A DNA stretch of 64,000 bases from Ophthalmolycus amberensis. Taxonomy: Eukaryota; Chordata; Actinopteri; Perciformes; Zoarcidae. The position numbers and the translations under genes were made by a program. Positions 1 through 12,118 of this stretch are shown here, piece by piece; position 1 is the first letter of the stretch; each line of letters starts with the position of its first letter. Below the pieces are notes generated by a model, which saw nothing but the letters and a program-made list of their open reading frames with translations, had not been told where the DNA came from and ran no database searches. The stretch covers positions 62,001-126,000 of the forward strand of contig JAFEUB010000727.1 in NCBI GenBank assembly GCA_024529925.1. The letters are read 5' to 3'.

Positions 1-367
1 TGGGCGGTAATCCTTCGAAAAAAACATATCGCTACGTCCTTAGTTTTTTAAATGTTCAAGTCAAAGTCAAATTCATCTCAGCACGGCTCAAAGTCATCAG
101 CAGCGTGCCCGCATCCGTCCATCCGTCCGGCCTCTTAAGGAAATACCTGCAGTCCACAAAATAACTTCCACGAGTTTGCGGTTTGTCATTTCTTTCCACT
201 AAAATCGGCTTCAAGTCGTCAAATATTCACAGAGAGCTGTTTTGTTTTCTAAATGGCAACACTCTTCCCTCATCATTATATTGCATGTGGTCTCATTGAC
301 GGTAAATTGCCCAAGTGTCACCTTACAGGGCTTCGTGAGCGATAATCGGATTTAATTTCTAACGCAG
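1..367. other. No feature seen
   Basis: AT-rich sequence ahead of the first inverted-repeat element. I see no open frame, repeat or transposon end here. Confidence 0.5.
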
Positions 368-759
368 CCCAGTGAGCATTTTTCCGACGTTGAAAAGACG
401 TTCAGAATTGGTTCAAAAGTGAAAGTTTTTTCGCCGACTATTTGTAGACGTTGAAAAGACGTTGAAGCTTAGACCAGATTTAAACGTGATTTGCAATACT
501 ATAATTTTTCGTCCTCTACATTGTGCTAATACTAATATATCATGATTTAGAGGCTTACTAAGAAACCACATCCACATTTATCAGTTGAAAGCCAGTATTG
601 GACATCACGTTGATATCTGGTCTAAACGTGAGCGTTGAATCAACGTCTACAAATAGTCGGCTAAAAACCTTTCACTTTTCACCGTGTTTTAACCGTGTAT
701 TCAACCTCACCGTGTTTTAACCGTGTATTCAACGCCGAAATGCTTACAGTGCTTCTGGG
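368..759. repeat. Foldback arms inside the 5' element
   Basis: Bases 368-490 reappear as an imperfect reverse complement at about 608-759. Landmarks are ccgactatttgtagacgttg on the left arm and caacgtctacaaatagtcgg on the right. The right arm ends tgcttctggg, a diverged form of the terminal repeat. A 29-bp direct duplication (caccgtgttttaaccgtg...) at about 680-735 lengthens the right arm. The arms could form a long hairpin. Confidence 0.6.
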
Positions 760-1534
760 TATGTAACACATCAACAGTTTCCACTTACAGGACAAAAGAC
801 CAAGTGACACAACAACAGTTCATTTGTATTTATTAAAGCACAATATAACTATAAACAATGTTCTTTATAAAAAACCATGATGCCCGCATGATGAGCAACA
901 TGATATTAATGGTATGGTAATGATATTTTGGTTTGCAATATTGGAATAAAGTAGTTAAAGTACTTACAGAGTACATCGTTAGCGTGAAGCCTCGTTTATT
1001 CCTCGTTTATCCTCGTTTATTCCGTCAGCTCGTTCACTTCCTCATCACTCAGTAAGAGCTAGCTAGCTCAAACCTTGTCGTGTTTCCAGCCTCTACCTTA
1101 GAAAAATGCAAGAGTCCGTGCGCATGCGTATTCCAGCAGTAAACACTGAGTTGTATTTTAGTGAACATACAGACATAATGTGCTCTGCTCTCATTATGAT
1201 GTCCTGGGAGCTTCTTGTTGACAGCACACAGTCTATAGTTCCATATTTACGACGTTTTATATGAGACATTGAATGCGGTGAAATCACGTCTCCGTGTAGA
1301 CCACATATGAACGGACAGCGGAATATGATTTTGGAGAAATACGTTTAAAGTAACCAAAATCGCGTCTCTTTCAACCTACAACTGAACAAACCATCAATAT
1401 TTTAAAAGAAATTGGTGTTTTGTGACAGGTTGATATTGTAACCGTAATTTAGACGGTTTAAAACACGTCAGGCTCCATTTCAACGCTTTTTCAACCAGAT
1501 ATCAACGTTGAAATCCGGGTTAGTGCTCACTGGG
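368..1534. mobile_element. Inverted-repeat DNA transposon (MITE-like, non-autonomous)
   Basis: The outer ends are a perfect 11-bp inverted repeat: CCCAGTGAGCA at 368-378 and TGCTCACTGGG at 1524-1534. Subterminal sequence on both sides repeats gacgttgaa/ttcaacgtc motifs. No transposase frame is visible in the 1167 bp, so it would depend on an element elsewhere. I could not find a convincing target-site duplication (left flank ...aacgcag, right flank agcatac...), so the superfamily is left open. The left 392 bp form a foldback of their own, so this could be two related elements or one element with an internal duplicated end. Confidence 0.6.
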
Positions 1535-4500
1535 AGCATACGAAAACAGCATAAAACGCAGCACTAATAATCAGAGCGCGGCTTTGTGATTTTGTTTCCC
1601 CTTCCTGTTACACAAGCCAGCGTGTAAATGCTCCTGTGATGTTACAAGCTGTTGTATATATTAAGTCGTGTGGGCTCATGTTAAAGGGAACATAATCAAA
1701 CATAAAAAACAGCCACTAAAAGAAACAGCAGGAAATCCGCACAGTAAATTGCAGAGAGTGGACATTAATAAGTACGTTTTGGTTTCTGTCCTAACCCGCC
1801 TTTGTGTTTGTCAACCAATTACTACCTTACAAACAACGTTCAAACTGATAAAGGTATGAGACGGAACCAAAACAGAAGTTGTGGGCCATTAAAAAAAATA
1901 CAAAAGAACGAGCTGAAAGACTCTAAAATGCTGAATGGAACTTAAGAGTTTGTTTCTAATTCTCCGTGGGTTTTTTGCCACCGAGTGACCATTTCTACAT
2001 TTTACACTATTTGGCCCATCGGCCCCGTTCGGCCTTGTCTTTCACACGCGCAAGTGGACAGGATTTCACCCATCAGTTTACTTTCCAGATTAATTATGAA
2101 AATATTTTTTTAATTATGCACTGCCATTTCGCAGACTCCCTCCCCCGAGTCTCTTGTGTCACGAGGACCATCTCACATTCTAGCTCACCTTTACGTTGGC
2201 TGACATTTTAAATTATTTTCAGGTTTACGCTAAAGAAAAAAAACACGGTCAGGGGAAAGCCTCGGCAAAATGACCCGACGGCCGTAACCACAGTAACTCA
2301 CTCATGGCTGCGTGCGTGCACGGTGGTAGAGTGGAGGTAGGGCGAGAGAGATGCTGCTGCCGGAGGAAGCGCTGACCAACAAGTAGCTAATAAAAGGTTG
2401 CCTTAGTCCAGCAGGAAAGTGGTCAAGTTGTCAATGCTGGTGGCGTAATGTGCATTACATTCAACGAGGACGGCACAGTCATGAGTGCAGCTTTATAAAT
2501 GGTGCTGATAGCTGTGTACTTTAACAGGCCGGGTGAGCGAGGACACATTTATCTTGCCACTGAAGGAGCTGGAGTTTCAGCTCCAATACCAAGGTAATAA
2601 AAAGAATGTCAGTTGAGGTGCACTGTTAAGATTCGATCAACAGCTCACAACAACAAAAACATGTTTATTTCTTTGCAGCTCATCTGACAGCTCGGCTGGC
2701 TCCCCAGCTCCCGCTGTCTCTCCGAGGGGAGGAAGGGACAGAGATGATTAGTTCTCATGGCACTGAGTAATTGGCTATATTCAGTGTACTCCTATGCCAG
2801 AAGTTTCAATTTTCATTTACAAGTGTGTGACACCTGACACGGGTTTGAATGTTTATCAGCTGTGCGCGTCACATAAGCCGATTTTGTGACGGAGCAAATA
2901 GGCGACAGAACAGGGAATACATCTCCAGGAGAAATCTGTGAGATTAGTGATATATACTAATATACAAGAAGTAGTAGTACAATTAAGACTATGAGATGAG
3001 ACTGACCTTCCAAGAAAAAACAACAACAAAATCTGTCATCTCGGCAAATGCCAAGCGATGACGTGTTCGAATTCAAGTGCCGAAGCCCTCTTGACTGTTG
3101 GTCGGGAGAAAAGGCAATATTGAGACATCGCTGTTGGAGAGCCAAGGCGTTGGGAAAGGGAGAATGGATGGGTCCACAAAACAACAGACATTAATCAACT
3201 TCTACTTTCGTCAATGTCAAATTCTTGCAGCCGGCCATTCTGTAACCAAGTGATTATTACTTGAGCAAACACAATAGACATCCTCTTCCTATTAGGTGAC
3301 ACTTCAGGTGAATAGGGCCAACATTTTAACCAATAGATACCAACATGAAACTTCCCCAGTTGATTACTTCCATGAAGACAATTGTTTTTTACATTACAAG
3401 TTTTCTGAAATTGTGCTAATTTGCATACCTTTCCAGAACAGAGACCTGGACATTGGATGAAGCCAGGTTCAAAGTTCTTGTTTAAAATTTGGTCATATTT
3501 TAGAGTCAAAGAATTTTCTAGAAGGAATTTTGGATATCTCTTTGCATCACTTCATAAATCAGATAATCAGGCTATCAATAATATATGAACAAACCCATCT
3601 TTTAAAACCTTTAGAATATACAAAATAAACGTTTTCTCTTCACTAGTCGGACAGAAAGTTATGGACATAAAATAGCCAAAAATCTTTAAACGGACCAGTG
3701 CATGAAAATACATTTTGCCCAGGGTGTCTGGACTTAAAGTATTGTAAAAAACAATAGTTTGACAATTTCAACAACAGATATTCCGCCATTGATTAACAGT
3801 TAAATGTTTTTTCCATTGAAGATCAATACAATATTTTATATCATTTATTTCCTGGCATTTTCACATACCAAGTATAAGTCCCCTCCTCTGAGCCTCATGT
3901 TACACAAGGATTGTTTTTCATTAAAGTGGTGTGAGAGAGTGGGGGTGACGTATTTGTGAATGATCCATTTATATTGCAGCAGTTTAGAGTAAGTCCACTT
4001 GACAGATGTTTGTCTCTGATGGAATATTTTGGCCATGAATCGCTCTTTCACCAGGTGTTATCTCTCGATGAGAAAACATTAACAAAAAAAAAAGAATGTG
4101 TTCCTCTTTCATCAAGCTCAATGTGAAAGGTAATAGGATGAAAACGACCAAAAGTAAAAAAAAGTGCACTAACTGGTGTGCAGATCTCTGGCAGTAACAT
4201 CCACTGCTGTATTTGTTTTAATGAATTCAAACAACATTTCCCCCCCCCCCCCATCTGGACCGCAAGCTTAGCAGACGTTTCTCAATCGTACAGCTCAAGT
4301 GCAGTTCACCGTGCAATGCCTCAGGTTGCCTATTTACGCTATATCTCTGAACAAAGCTGTCAGCCGGGCTGTGTGTTAAGTTCTGTTTAGCTGTTGGCTC
4401 TGTCAGCTGTAGTAGCTCCGTAAGCTGTTAGCTCGGTCAGCCAAACACACCCCAGGACTCGAGCAGTATTAGGCTGATGGGTTCAGCATTATCTGAGATT

Positions 4501-5940
4501 GCCCGTGGACAGACAGACACCCACGCACCTAATACATAATCTCCTGGCGCAGAACAAAATTGTCCCAATTAGTTAGCATTACTCTTCAGTCGCAGACATG
4601 TTTGTTCTGAAAGAAATGTAGCTACATCTTTGTAATTTTTGGAATGTTAAGTTCCCACCGCCAAATCATTTATTCCCATGACATTACCATTCACTTGTGC
4701 AGCTTTCATCACTTGGAGCTCAGCTCAGAAGTCCAAAATGTGTCGGGGGGGAGATTCCAGTTTGGATAATATAATCTGAGGATTGCCACGTTATCATCCT
4801 CAGTGGAATGGATGCATGTCATGCACCATTAGCTGTTACTCTCCAAATCATTTGCATCCAAATCTCATCTACTGTGCAATAGTTTGAGTCACCTCGTGAG
4901 GCTGATGAGTTGGCCGGATGCACCGGTCTCCGGCAGAACCCATTAGAGTCACTGTGCCGTTTAACAACGTCTCTAAAAAGCACTCAAAAACAACACCACG
5001 GTGCTAAAGATGTTCTGTAATACCGGGGCGGACGGACGAGATGCTAAATAGCCGGGAATCATTTACAATGAGCTACAAAACCAAATTTACATGTGTATTA
5101 GACTAGCTGGAGGCAATTAACATGTGGGTGCTTCACGCAAATGGGCGCCATCATGTTAGACAGGAAAACAAGGTTCATAATTTCATTTTCCGATCGCCGC
5201 GTCTGATCGTGGGAAGTAAACGCACAACATGTCTCCCACCCGAAGCACAAAACCGCAATCATTATCAGGCACTGCACCCTGACAAGGACACCGTTTTGAG
5301 CTCAACCCTGTCACGGACAACATGGAGCCTGTCTGATGATTAGGAAAAGTAATCAGAGGTAATTGCAGTTCTGTCAAACTATTCCTGCCGCACATCTCTC
5401 TTGGTCATGACTTTCTGGCAGGAAATTAATCTGATGCCCCTAAACCGTTTTATCCTCCCGAGCATGTCACGACATTCTGAGAGAGGTGTTTTAAAAAGAA
5501 GGTGACGGAATCCTGACAGGAATTGATATTTCCTACAATGTATCCAGTTGAATTATCAACAGAAACAATATTAGGTTTCTTATGAATCCAAATCAAAGTT
5601 TCCCCTTGAAGAATGTGAGACCTCAGCCACATTGTTTTGGAAATGAAAACAAAGTTTTTGCCCTCCGATATCCCGCACACTCTTCCTGTCTCAATCCACG
5701 TTACTCTATTAGCTACTACTTATATGACTGGTGTGGCTAAATAAGTCCATTAAAGTCTCATGTGATTTTATGTAAACAACCTTGAGTGCAGGAGTAAAAA
5801 ATAGTATAACAAGAGTAAAAATGTACAATTAACAGTATATTTTTCCTTTTACTGAACCTTTTAAAGTAAACAGCTATCAGCACACCAATGTACTGAAGTA
5901 TACAAAGTCTATTTTGATGTTATAAAAAACAGCTCTCGGT
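1535..5940. other. Mostly unique non-coding sequence
   Basis: All frames are short and stop-rich, and I recognise no protein similarity. There is a C run near 4241-4252. No tandem array or transposon end stands out. It could hold conserved non-coding elements, which cannot be judged without alignment. Confidence 0.4.
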
Positions 5941-6020
5941 AGTGAGCTGGGACAGGCTCCAGCCCCCTGCTAACCCTGCAAAAGGTTTAGCGCGTATAGA
6001 TAATGGCTGGATGAATGGAC
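5941..6020 (+). mobile_element. Fish LINE 3' tail fragment
   Basis: The stretch gggacaggctccagccccct followed by a degenerate gcgtatagataatggctgg and gatgaatgg matches the well-known 3' end of common teleost non-LTR elements (GGGATAGGCTCCAGCCCCC...GATAA...GGATGGATGG). Only the tail is present, as expected for a strongly 5'-truncated copy. Confidence 0.65.
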
Positions 6021-6319
6021 AGGGTCCAAGAGAGTCCGTCTCCTTCATTCCAGTCGGGGAGATTAAACTCCTCGCAGCACACTGTTGCTGTCATGTAAAA
6101 ACCTGGAATTTAAAAAAGGGATTTCCGTGTTTAGCTAAGGGATTACATGCTCCTCTCCAGGCTGAGGAATATCTCTCACCGCTTTCTCCATTTGAAATTC
6201 TTCTTGATATAATAAGTCAGTATCAACGTGCATTTTAATCGTGCCAAATTCTTTTTTTATGAAAGATGTTGAACATCAGCATTGATATTTCTGCACTTGC
6301 TGCATCTATACTGAATGTA

Positions 6320-7006
6320 AAACTATAATCTGATAAGGAGCTTCTTCTTTTCGTTGCACTGAAGCGTGATGGTTATATGACAGTTTCCCATTTCTTTACA
6401 CAGTCCTTTGCATTTGTATTGAACACTGCAAGGTCTTTTGAGTTGCAAGGGTTGGGTAGTAGAGGGCAGACAAGGCAATGCTCCATAGTATGGTCTGCTT
6501 CTCCACATTCACATGTGGTTGGGCCCGCCTTGTAGCCCCATCTGACCAGAGCAGCTTTTGATGGTCCCGTTCTTGTTCTGAGGCGGTTTAGTGTTTTCCA
6601 TTGAGCCCATGGTGCTTCTGGGCCAGGGGGAAGGTTTTCAGTGGGCGGTATTTCCATGACAGTTGGAGGAGGGTCATTCTCAAGCTTTTCCCTCCAGAGT
6701 TGGAGTCTGGTTTCTTCCCGAGACTTTATTAGGGGCTGGACATGGCTGAGAAAGCTTCTTCTTGATTTTAGCCGTTGGGCCGGAGGGTGACATCCATGGA
6801 GGAGATGGCGATCATCACTAGTAGATTTCGTTTTCTCGACTCGGCTGGCAACTTCCCGTCTAATATCAGCAGGAGCAATGCCAGCGAGGAGGTGAAGGTT
6901 GCTTGTGTTGGTGGGTTTCAAGCAGCCAGTGATCAGGCGGCAGGTGTTGTTCAGTGCTGGGTCACGTTTCTTGGCATGGGTTAAGGAGCTACAGATCTCA
7001 GACGAC
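6320..7006 (-). mobile_element. 5'-truncated non-LTR retrotransposon
   Basis: A minus-strand LINE 3' fragment. It contains the C-terminal coding frame at 6373-7005 and a short 3' tail ending around cgaaaagaagaagc. The coding frame runs into unrelated T-rich sequence near 7006, which fits 5' truncation during target-primed reverse transcription. No target duplication was identified. Confidence 0.75.
6373..7005 (-). pseudogene. C-terminal part of LINE reverse-transcriptase protein
   Basis: The longest convincing protein-like frame in the window, about 210 codons, open on the minus strand to a TGA at its end. The region around ITGCLKPTNTSNLHLLAGI, followed by IRREVASR, a proline-rich LKSRRSF segment, then WKTLNRLRTRTG and a Cys/His cluster (CECGEADHTMEHCLVCPLL), is typical of the tail of jockey-type or related LINE ORF2 proteins after the RT domain. 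The Cys/His spacing resembles their terminal zinc-knuckle-like motif. The RT catalytic motifs would lie upstream and are missing, so it cannot act by itself. The frame has no stop or shift, which suggests a fairly recent insertion. It should not be read as a host gene. Confidence 0.75.
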
Positions 7007-7444
7007 TGAAAAAAATACGTTTTTCTGTGAAATGTAGTGGACTAGGAAGTATAAAGGCTTATGTGAGCCTACAGTTTGATGACTTTTTGGTCACTGTGTC
7101 CAGACATTTGACTCTTATTTTAATTCCAGTGAAAACTGTGTCGTCTGTCGGGGCTAAGACGTCTCTAGAATCCCATATGCTATAGCAGATGGAGAGTTCA
7201 CGTCATTTGACCTTTTTCTAGACATATGGATTAATCACCGTCTATTTAGAGGTTGCTTTTATTGCCAACACAGTGAGGACGTCACGCATTTCCCATAGAA
7301 GGCCTGGACAGGGACCTTCGCTGCTGTACAGGAACATGAACATATTTCTTCTTACATTCTTTGACTTCACGTCACAAACTGCCATTTAGCTCCTGTGACA
7401 GGCTCTGAGCCTTTTCTTATAGAAACCAAAGTGGTTTGTTCAGT

Positions 7445-7716
7445 TTGTCAGCCACAGTAGCCCCGCCCTAAAGCATACTCTGCTTTATGGTCTATTTGGC
7501 TCTAAATGTCCATCATTTACTAAATGAACATCATGCTGGATAGAAGAATACTTGAAACTAGAGATTGAGACCATAAACTCATGTTTACAATGTTTACTAA
7601 GGGTAATAAATCAAGAAGTAGTCATTTTCTCATAGACTTCTATACAATCTGACTTCGTTTTGCAACCAGAGGAGTCGCCCCCTGCTGGTCAGTAAAGGAA
7701 ATGCAGGTTTAAGACA
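7445..7716 (-). repeat. Dispersed repeat B, copy 1 (reverse, truncated)
   Basis: Reverse complement of the start and middle of the repeat seen in full at about 15100, 45385 and 50995. Shared landmarks are ctgaccagcagggggcgact, the 'tctatgagaaaatgact' block, 'ttacctcagtaaacattgta' and 'ataaagcagagtatgcttta'. The distal part ending tatacagtctatg is absent. Confidence 0.75.
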
Positions 7717-7899
7717 CTTATTTGCACGAGATCACTGAGAAAAAAATGGTTAAGACATCAAATGAAGGCAGGCAGGCACAAACAAAGTCTGATGCTGCTG
7801 CAGCAAACAATGTAGGGCACTCAAAATAGGCTCCATAGCTGTGTAAGATATAACCTACTTGGACACCCAGTCTTGTATGCTTTGGTCTCCTGTAACTGT

Positions 7900-8180
7900 T
7901 GCAGCCTACAACGTTTAGGGGGAATATTCCTGCATTTTTTCATATCACAAAAAATATATATGCATCGCAATGGCAGATCTCTCCAATATCGTGCAGCCCT
8001 AATTTGTACATTAGCAGGGATGTAGCACAACATGATAGTGAAAGCAAGGCTCTGCTTATTTCAATTTGAAAGTGCCATAAAACAAGTGCCATAAAACATG
8101 TTGTTACTTAAGTAATCAGTATCTCAATATCGATCAAAAACAATCACAATCATAATTTTCAGCCACAATCGTGCAGCCTC
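7900..8180. mobile_element. MITE ends with the GGCTGCACGAT-type terminus
   Basis: ATCGTGCAGCCCTAA at 7989-8003 and AATCGTGCAGCC at about 8167-8178 match the terminus (TTAGGGCTGCACGAT, read in reverse) of a very common vertebrate and fish MITE. Both are in the same orientation, with A/T-rich 'cacaatcataatt' sequence beside them. No matching left end is seen, so these look like two partial copies. Confidence 0.45.
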
Positions 8181-10013
8181 ACCACTGTAGCTGAATCAAT
8201 GATCCGGCCGTGAGCGTAAGGAGAACCGGAGTAGATATACCGTGGAGGTGAGGAGCGGATTGAAGGCAGCTGTGCAGACTGGACAGGTGAGGTGAATGAG
8301 CTGTAATCAGGAGGGAAGCGGGGGAGGGGGAGACACAAGAGGGACGCGGAAATAAGCTGGAGCATGGACACTGTACACTGTACAGCTGTTTTTTCTGTTT
8401 TGTTCAAACAGTGGAAAAGCTAACCAAGACCATTTTGATTCGTTTTATTTAGTGTGTGTCTGGTGTGATCAAAAAGGTTAGATTATAGTTGTTTGACAAA
8501 ACAGAGGAGACATTTGCACATTGCACATTGTGTAAGGGGATTTGTCAACTGACCACTAAGCGAGCTAGAGTTGATCTCTTCTTTCCATTCGTTTTGAAAT
8601 TTTTTGAAATACTGTTATATACTACACATACATGGGAGTTTGTCCCAAGGTTGTGTTCTCCAGTTAGTACCATAGAATGTTTTCATGAATATGCATCCGT
8701 CTCTTTAGTCCTCAGACAGCATGAAATATGAACCAGAACCAAAGATCAGCTCGTCCAATATTAATTCTTGAAATTTTCATTTTCTTCAGTGTACATAGTT
8801 CAAACATGATTTCCAACATTTGAAATGTTCCCTCAGTTGGAAGAACACAGTTCAACGAGCACAGCAGATGCAAAGGCCCAAGTGAGCATTAATTGGCTCA
8901 ACAAAACAACAACTTCCTCCTCGGCACATTCATTTAAAATGTTACATCTATTCAGCGAAAAGTTTCAGTTGTTCTGGCCTCAGACGAACTCAACTCTCCG
9001 CTGACTTTTCACCGAACAACAGCAGGTTCTTTGATTAAACATTGTAACACAACAGACAAAATGAACTGTCCCATGGAGAACAATGGGGAGAGAAAAACAA
9101 AAGAGTTTTACTTACTTTTGAAGTGTAGAATTACTGCAAATGTTGCAGTCTGGAATCGGAAAGTATACGTAGGCCGACATAGCTGCAGATATGAAGATGG
9201 AATGAAAGGGAGGAGGTGTGTTTGTTTTGTTTGTGTGGGTGCGCTTGTTTAAAGGCTCCCGGTCGGCCGGTGACGTGCTACTGACAACATGCCTCAGTGG
9301 CAAAAATCAGCAGCAGTGGAAACAAAACCCCAACAGTGGATGATAAACAGTCTGGCTTGTAAGCACTCTGGGGTCGGTCTGAAATATCTTCCAGACTTTT
9401 TATTGAGCGCTACCTGCAGGCTGCCGTATTTAAAATAAAATGTCTTGACAACTTTCGGAAGGATTGCCACGGTTTTTGGTTGCCACATCGTGTTAAAGCC
9501 AAACACCTGCAAAACTATTGACATTCACAACAGCCTCAGTACTTTGTGTTTATTGCTAAAATACTTTGCTAAGATGGAAACGATGGCAAATATTACACCT
9601 GCTAAAACATCCCCGTTGTCATTGGGATCATGTTGCCATGCTGACCTTTGCGTGTAACACGGCCTCACGGTCTCTAAAGCTGCAGTACACTCTCTTTATA
9701 TATATAATAACACATCAACAGCATAGAAACTGTTATACCATAATTATAGTGGCTTGTGTGTTTATCATGCAGGAAAGTCAACAACAGGAAAACAACACAT
9801 TGCTTTTACTTGGAATACGCCTTTTGTCTTTCCGTCTACTCTACTGTATCTAATGGCAACTTCATGAATCCAAATCTGTTTCCCATTGAAATCCTCTTTT
9901 GGCAGTCGCAGACATGTTGGTGGCTTTGCTCTAAAGCAGACATACTGTACACTTGTTCAGCTGTCACAAACATCCCAGTGGAACCTTATGCTGTATTTCG
10001 TTTTCTTTTGTTG
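8181..10013. other. Unique non-coding sequence
   Basis: No protein-like frame, tandem array or transposon terminus recognised. Confidence 0.4.
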
Positions 10014-10500
10014 TCTTCCAGGATTCAAGGATCATTTATTGTCATTATGCAACACAGGGAGCAACAACGAAACAAAAACAAGTAGCATTCTTGTAGTGCA
10101 TTTTTTAAATTTGCATCTTAATTAATGTAAGCAGCAGCAGCAACAAATTGCCCGTCAACTTTGACTGATGTTTGAGCACCAAGCATCACGATGTAAACAC
10201 AGAGCCTAACTCCTCTCGTCCCACCGGAGTCCTGCGCTCTGTCCTACCGTCCGCGTGAACGATGGAGCCAGGTCTCTGTGAAGATGTGGACACCGACCTC
10301 CTGCTGCTTTCATCCATCTTATTGTTCTGCGACTGAACACCAGACAGCCAGCAGTAGGCTGAGTAGTGGAGTAGCCTCCGGTCCTGGCTGCTAGCTTAGC
10401 TTCCATCTCGGCTCTCCTCCTCTCAGTTTGGTGGCGTTTGGTCCAGTAGGTCTGGCTAATTGGTCGGCCGTGGGTGTTGATCGTCTCAAACATCAGTACA
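10014..10500 (-). mobile_element. Internally deleted L2/CR1-like LINE
   Basis: Read on the minus strand, the 3' end is a typical fish LINE/SINE tail (aatgacaataaatgatcctt followed by gaatc). About 300 bp upstream lie remnants of the endonuclease N-terminus. In shifting frames one can read a VHIFTETWL-like block (10260-10290) and a LCVYI...WCSN block, both typical of L2/CR1-group endonucleases. The stop codons and frame changes show it is dead. Most of the endonuclease and the whole RT are missing, so 5' coding sequence is joined almost directly to the 3' tail. Confidence 0.55.
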
Positions 10501-11876
10501 TTTCTGCTGTTGACAAAATAATTTTCCTGTTAAGCCTTGCGCTCCATTGTGTACCCTGACATCACGGCACAACCGGAGACCTTACAGACCACGTGTGTTC
10601 AAGAGCTGAAACGTCTATATGTCAGCGTCCCTTGTGTTTGTGGGATGATGATTGACGATTAGCATGGTGATGAAAGCAGTAATCACCCTGCCAGGGAACT
10701 GAAAGCACAGTGGTTGCTGCTTTTTTTTTTAAATGGTACTTTCTCGTGTGTGTGGGTTCGCAAACAGATGACATTTGTGTGTGTGTGTCTCATCAACACC
10801 CCCTCGCCTGTCTATCCATCAAGATGTTCTATGTCAAAGTGTGGTTAAATATGTGTGTGTGTGTGAGTGTGTGTGGCCTTTGGACCGCCATGCGTCGCCT
10901 GCTACTACACGTACATGAGCTACCGAGCATGTATGACATCGTAAATTTAGACGACGTTCCTGACTGCAAAAACCACTCAACCCTGCCAAACCCAATGCAG
11001 ACAGCGCCGTTCATGTGTGGCATACTGTGATAACAACACACACACACACACGCGGTGACTCATACATCTTAATTAGAAGCTAAGCAGCAGCGCGTTAGCA
11101 TTAGCGAGGGGAGGCGAGCCTGTCACTGCAGGCAAATGAGAACGGGCACTGTCATGCGTGCGTGGCACACACATTTATGCCTGTGAAGGAAACGCATGGC
11201 CCAGTCCAATTAGTTCAATACCTGAGGAACGCTCAGACGTGCGTGTGCCCGACCACGCTCGTGCGTAAACACACCAGTATAAACTTTTAGAAAAAACAAC
11301 GAAACAGGATAAAAGTGAACAGAGAACCTGGGCTCTGCAGGTGTGTGGGTGTGTTTGTGTGTGTGTGGGGGGGGCGCCTCGGTGCTGTAAAGCCACCGCT
11401 CCTAACGCGATCTGAGCGGTTTTGTTGGTGTCACTGGTCAGTGGCATTTGTCGAAGTTCAGGAAACAAACACACACGCAGATGGTGGCATTTGGTCGGAG
11501 TCATGCGGGGGTTTCGGGGAGAGGCGGGTGGTAGGGGTGTTCACTGACGTCCCTGTTGCTACGGGGACAAAGTGACCTTAAACAACCCGGAGAAAAGTTA
11601 ATGCGGGGGAGTTTCCGGCAAATGATCAACTCACCTTAACGTCAAACGCACACACACAAACGTGTGCACCATTGTTGAGTGAGGTTTTCTGACCATGAGA
11701 TACCGCCTTCAATCCGTCACACGTCAGGGCCTTTTCTAGTTATCCAACCACTCCTCGTTCCAATCCTCTTCAGTCATCATATTCCCTCGGTCTTCGCTAC
11801 TAACTTCACCCACACTCCTCCATACCTCTGTCAGTCCAATGTCCATCCTTGCCTCCAGTCCTATTCTGTCTTTTCC
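10501..11876. other. Non-coding with short TG/CA tracts
   Basis: Several short (TG)n or (CA)n runs near 10776, 10852, 11038 and 11340. Otherwise no recognisable feature; open frames here are short. Confidence 0.4.
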
Positions 11877-11911
11877 TTTCTTGTATACGACGAGACTTTC
11901 TTGTATACGAC
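11876..11911 (+). repeat. Duplicated 16-mer at 20-bp spacing before the SINE
   Basis: ctttcttgtatacgac occurs at 11876-11891 and again at 11896-11911, directly abutting the SINE head. It could be slippage at the insertion site or a tandem target duplication. No copy is seen on the far side of the SINE. Confidence 0.7.
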
Positions 11912-12118
11912 AAGGGGCGACCGTGGCTCACTGGGTTAAGAGGGTCGTCTGGGAACCGGAAGGTCAACGGTTCAATCCCCGACTGGGACGTGTCACGTGT
12001 CGAAGTGTACCTGAGCAATACACTGAACCACCGGCTCCCCTGGCTGCCGATCAATGGCAGCCCCCTGCTCCCTATATACAGTAATATGTAAAAATGTATA
12101 TGACAATAAAAATGGTTT
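11912..12118 (+). mobile_element. tRNA-derived SINE
   Basis: The head carries an internal RNA polymerase III promoter: A box TGGCTCACTGGGTTAAG (11924-11940) and B box GGTTCAATCCC (11969-11979), the spacing of a tRNA. A tRNA-unrelated body (ctgagcaatacactgaacca, tggctgccgatcaatggcag) and an A-rich tail (gacaataaaaatgg) follow. The tail resembles LINE tails that end caataaa, as expected if a LINE supplies the reverse transcriptase. It is not a functional tRNA gene because a complete acceptor stem cannot be formed. Flanking target duplications were not clear. Confidence 0.8.

Noticed and set aside
11912..11985. Functional tRNA gene
   Set aside because: A and B boxes are present, but a full cloverleaf is not formed and a SINE body with an A-rich tail follows directly.
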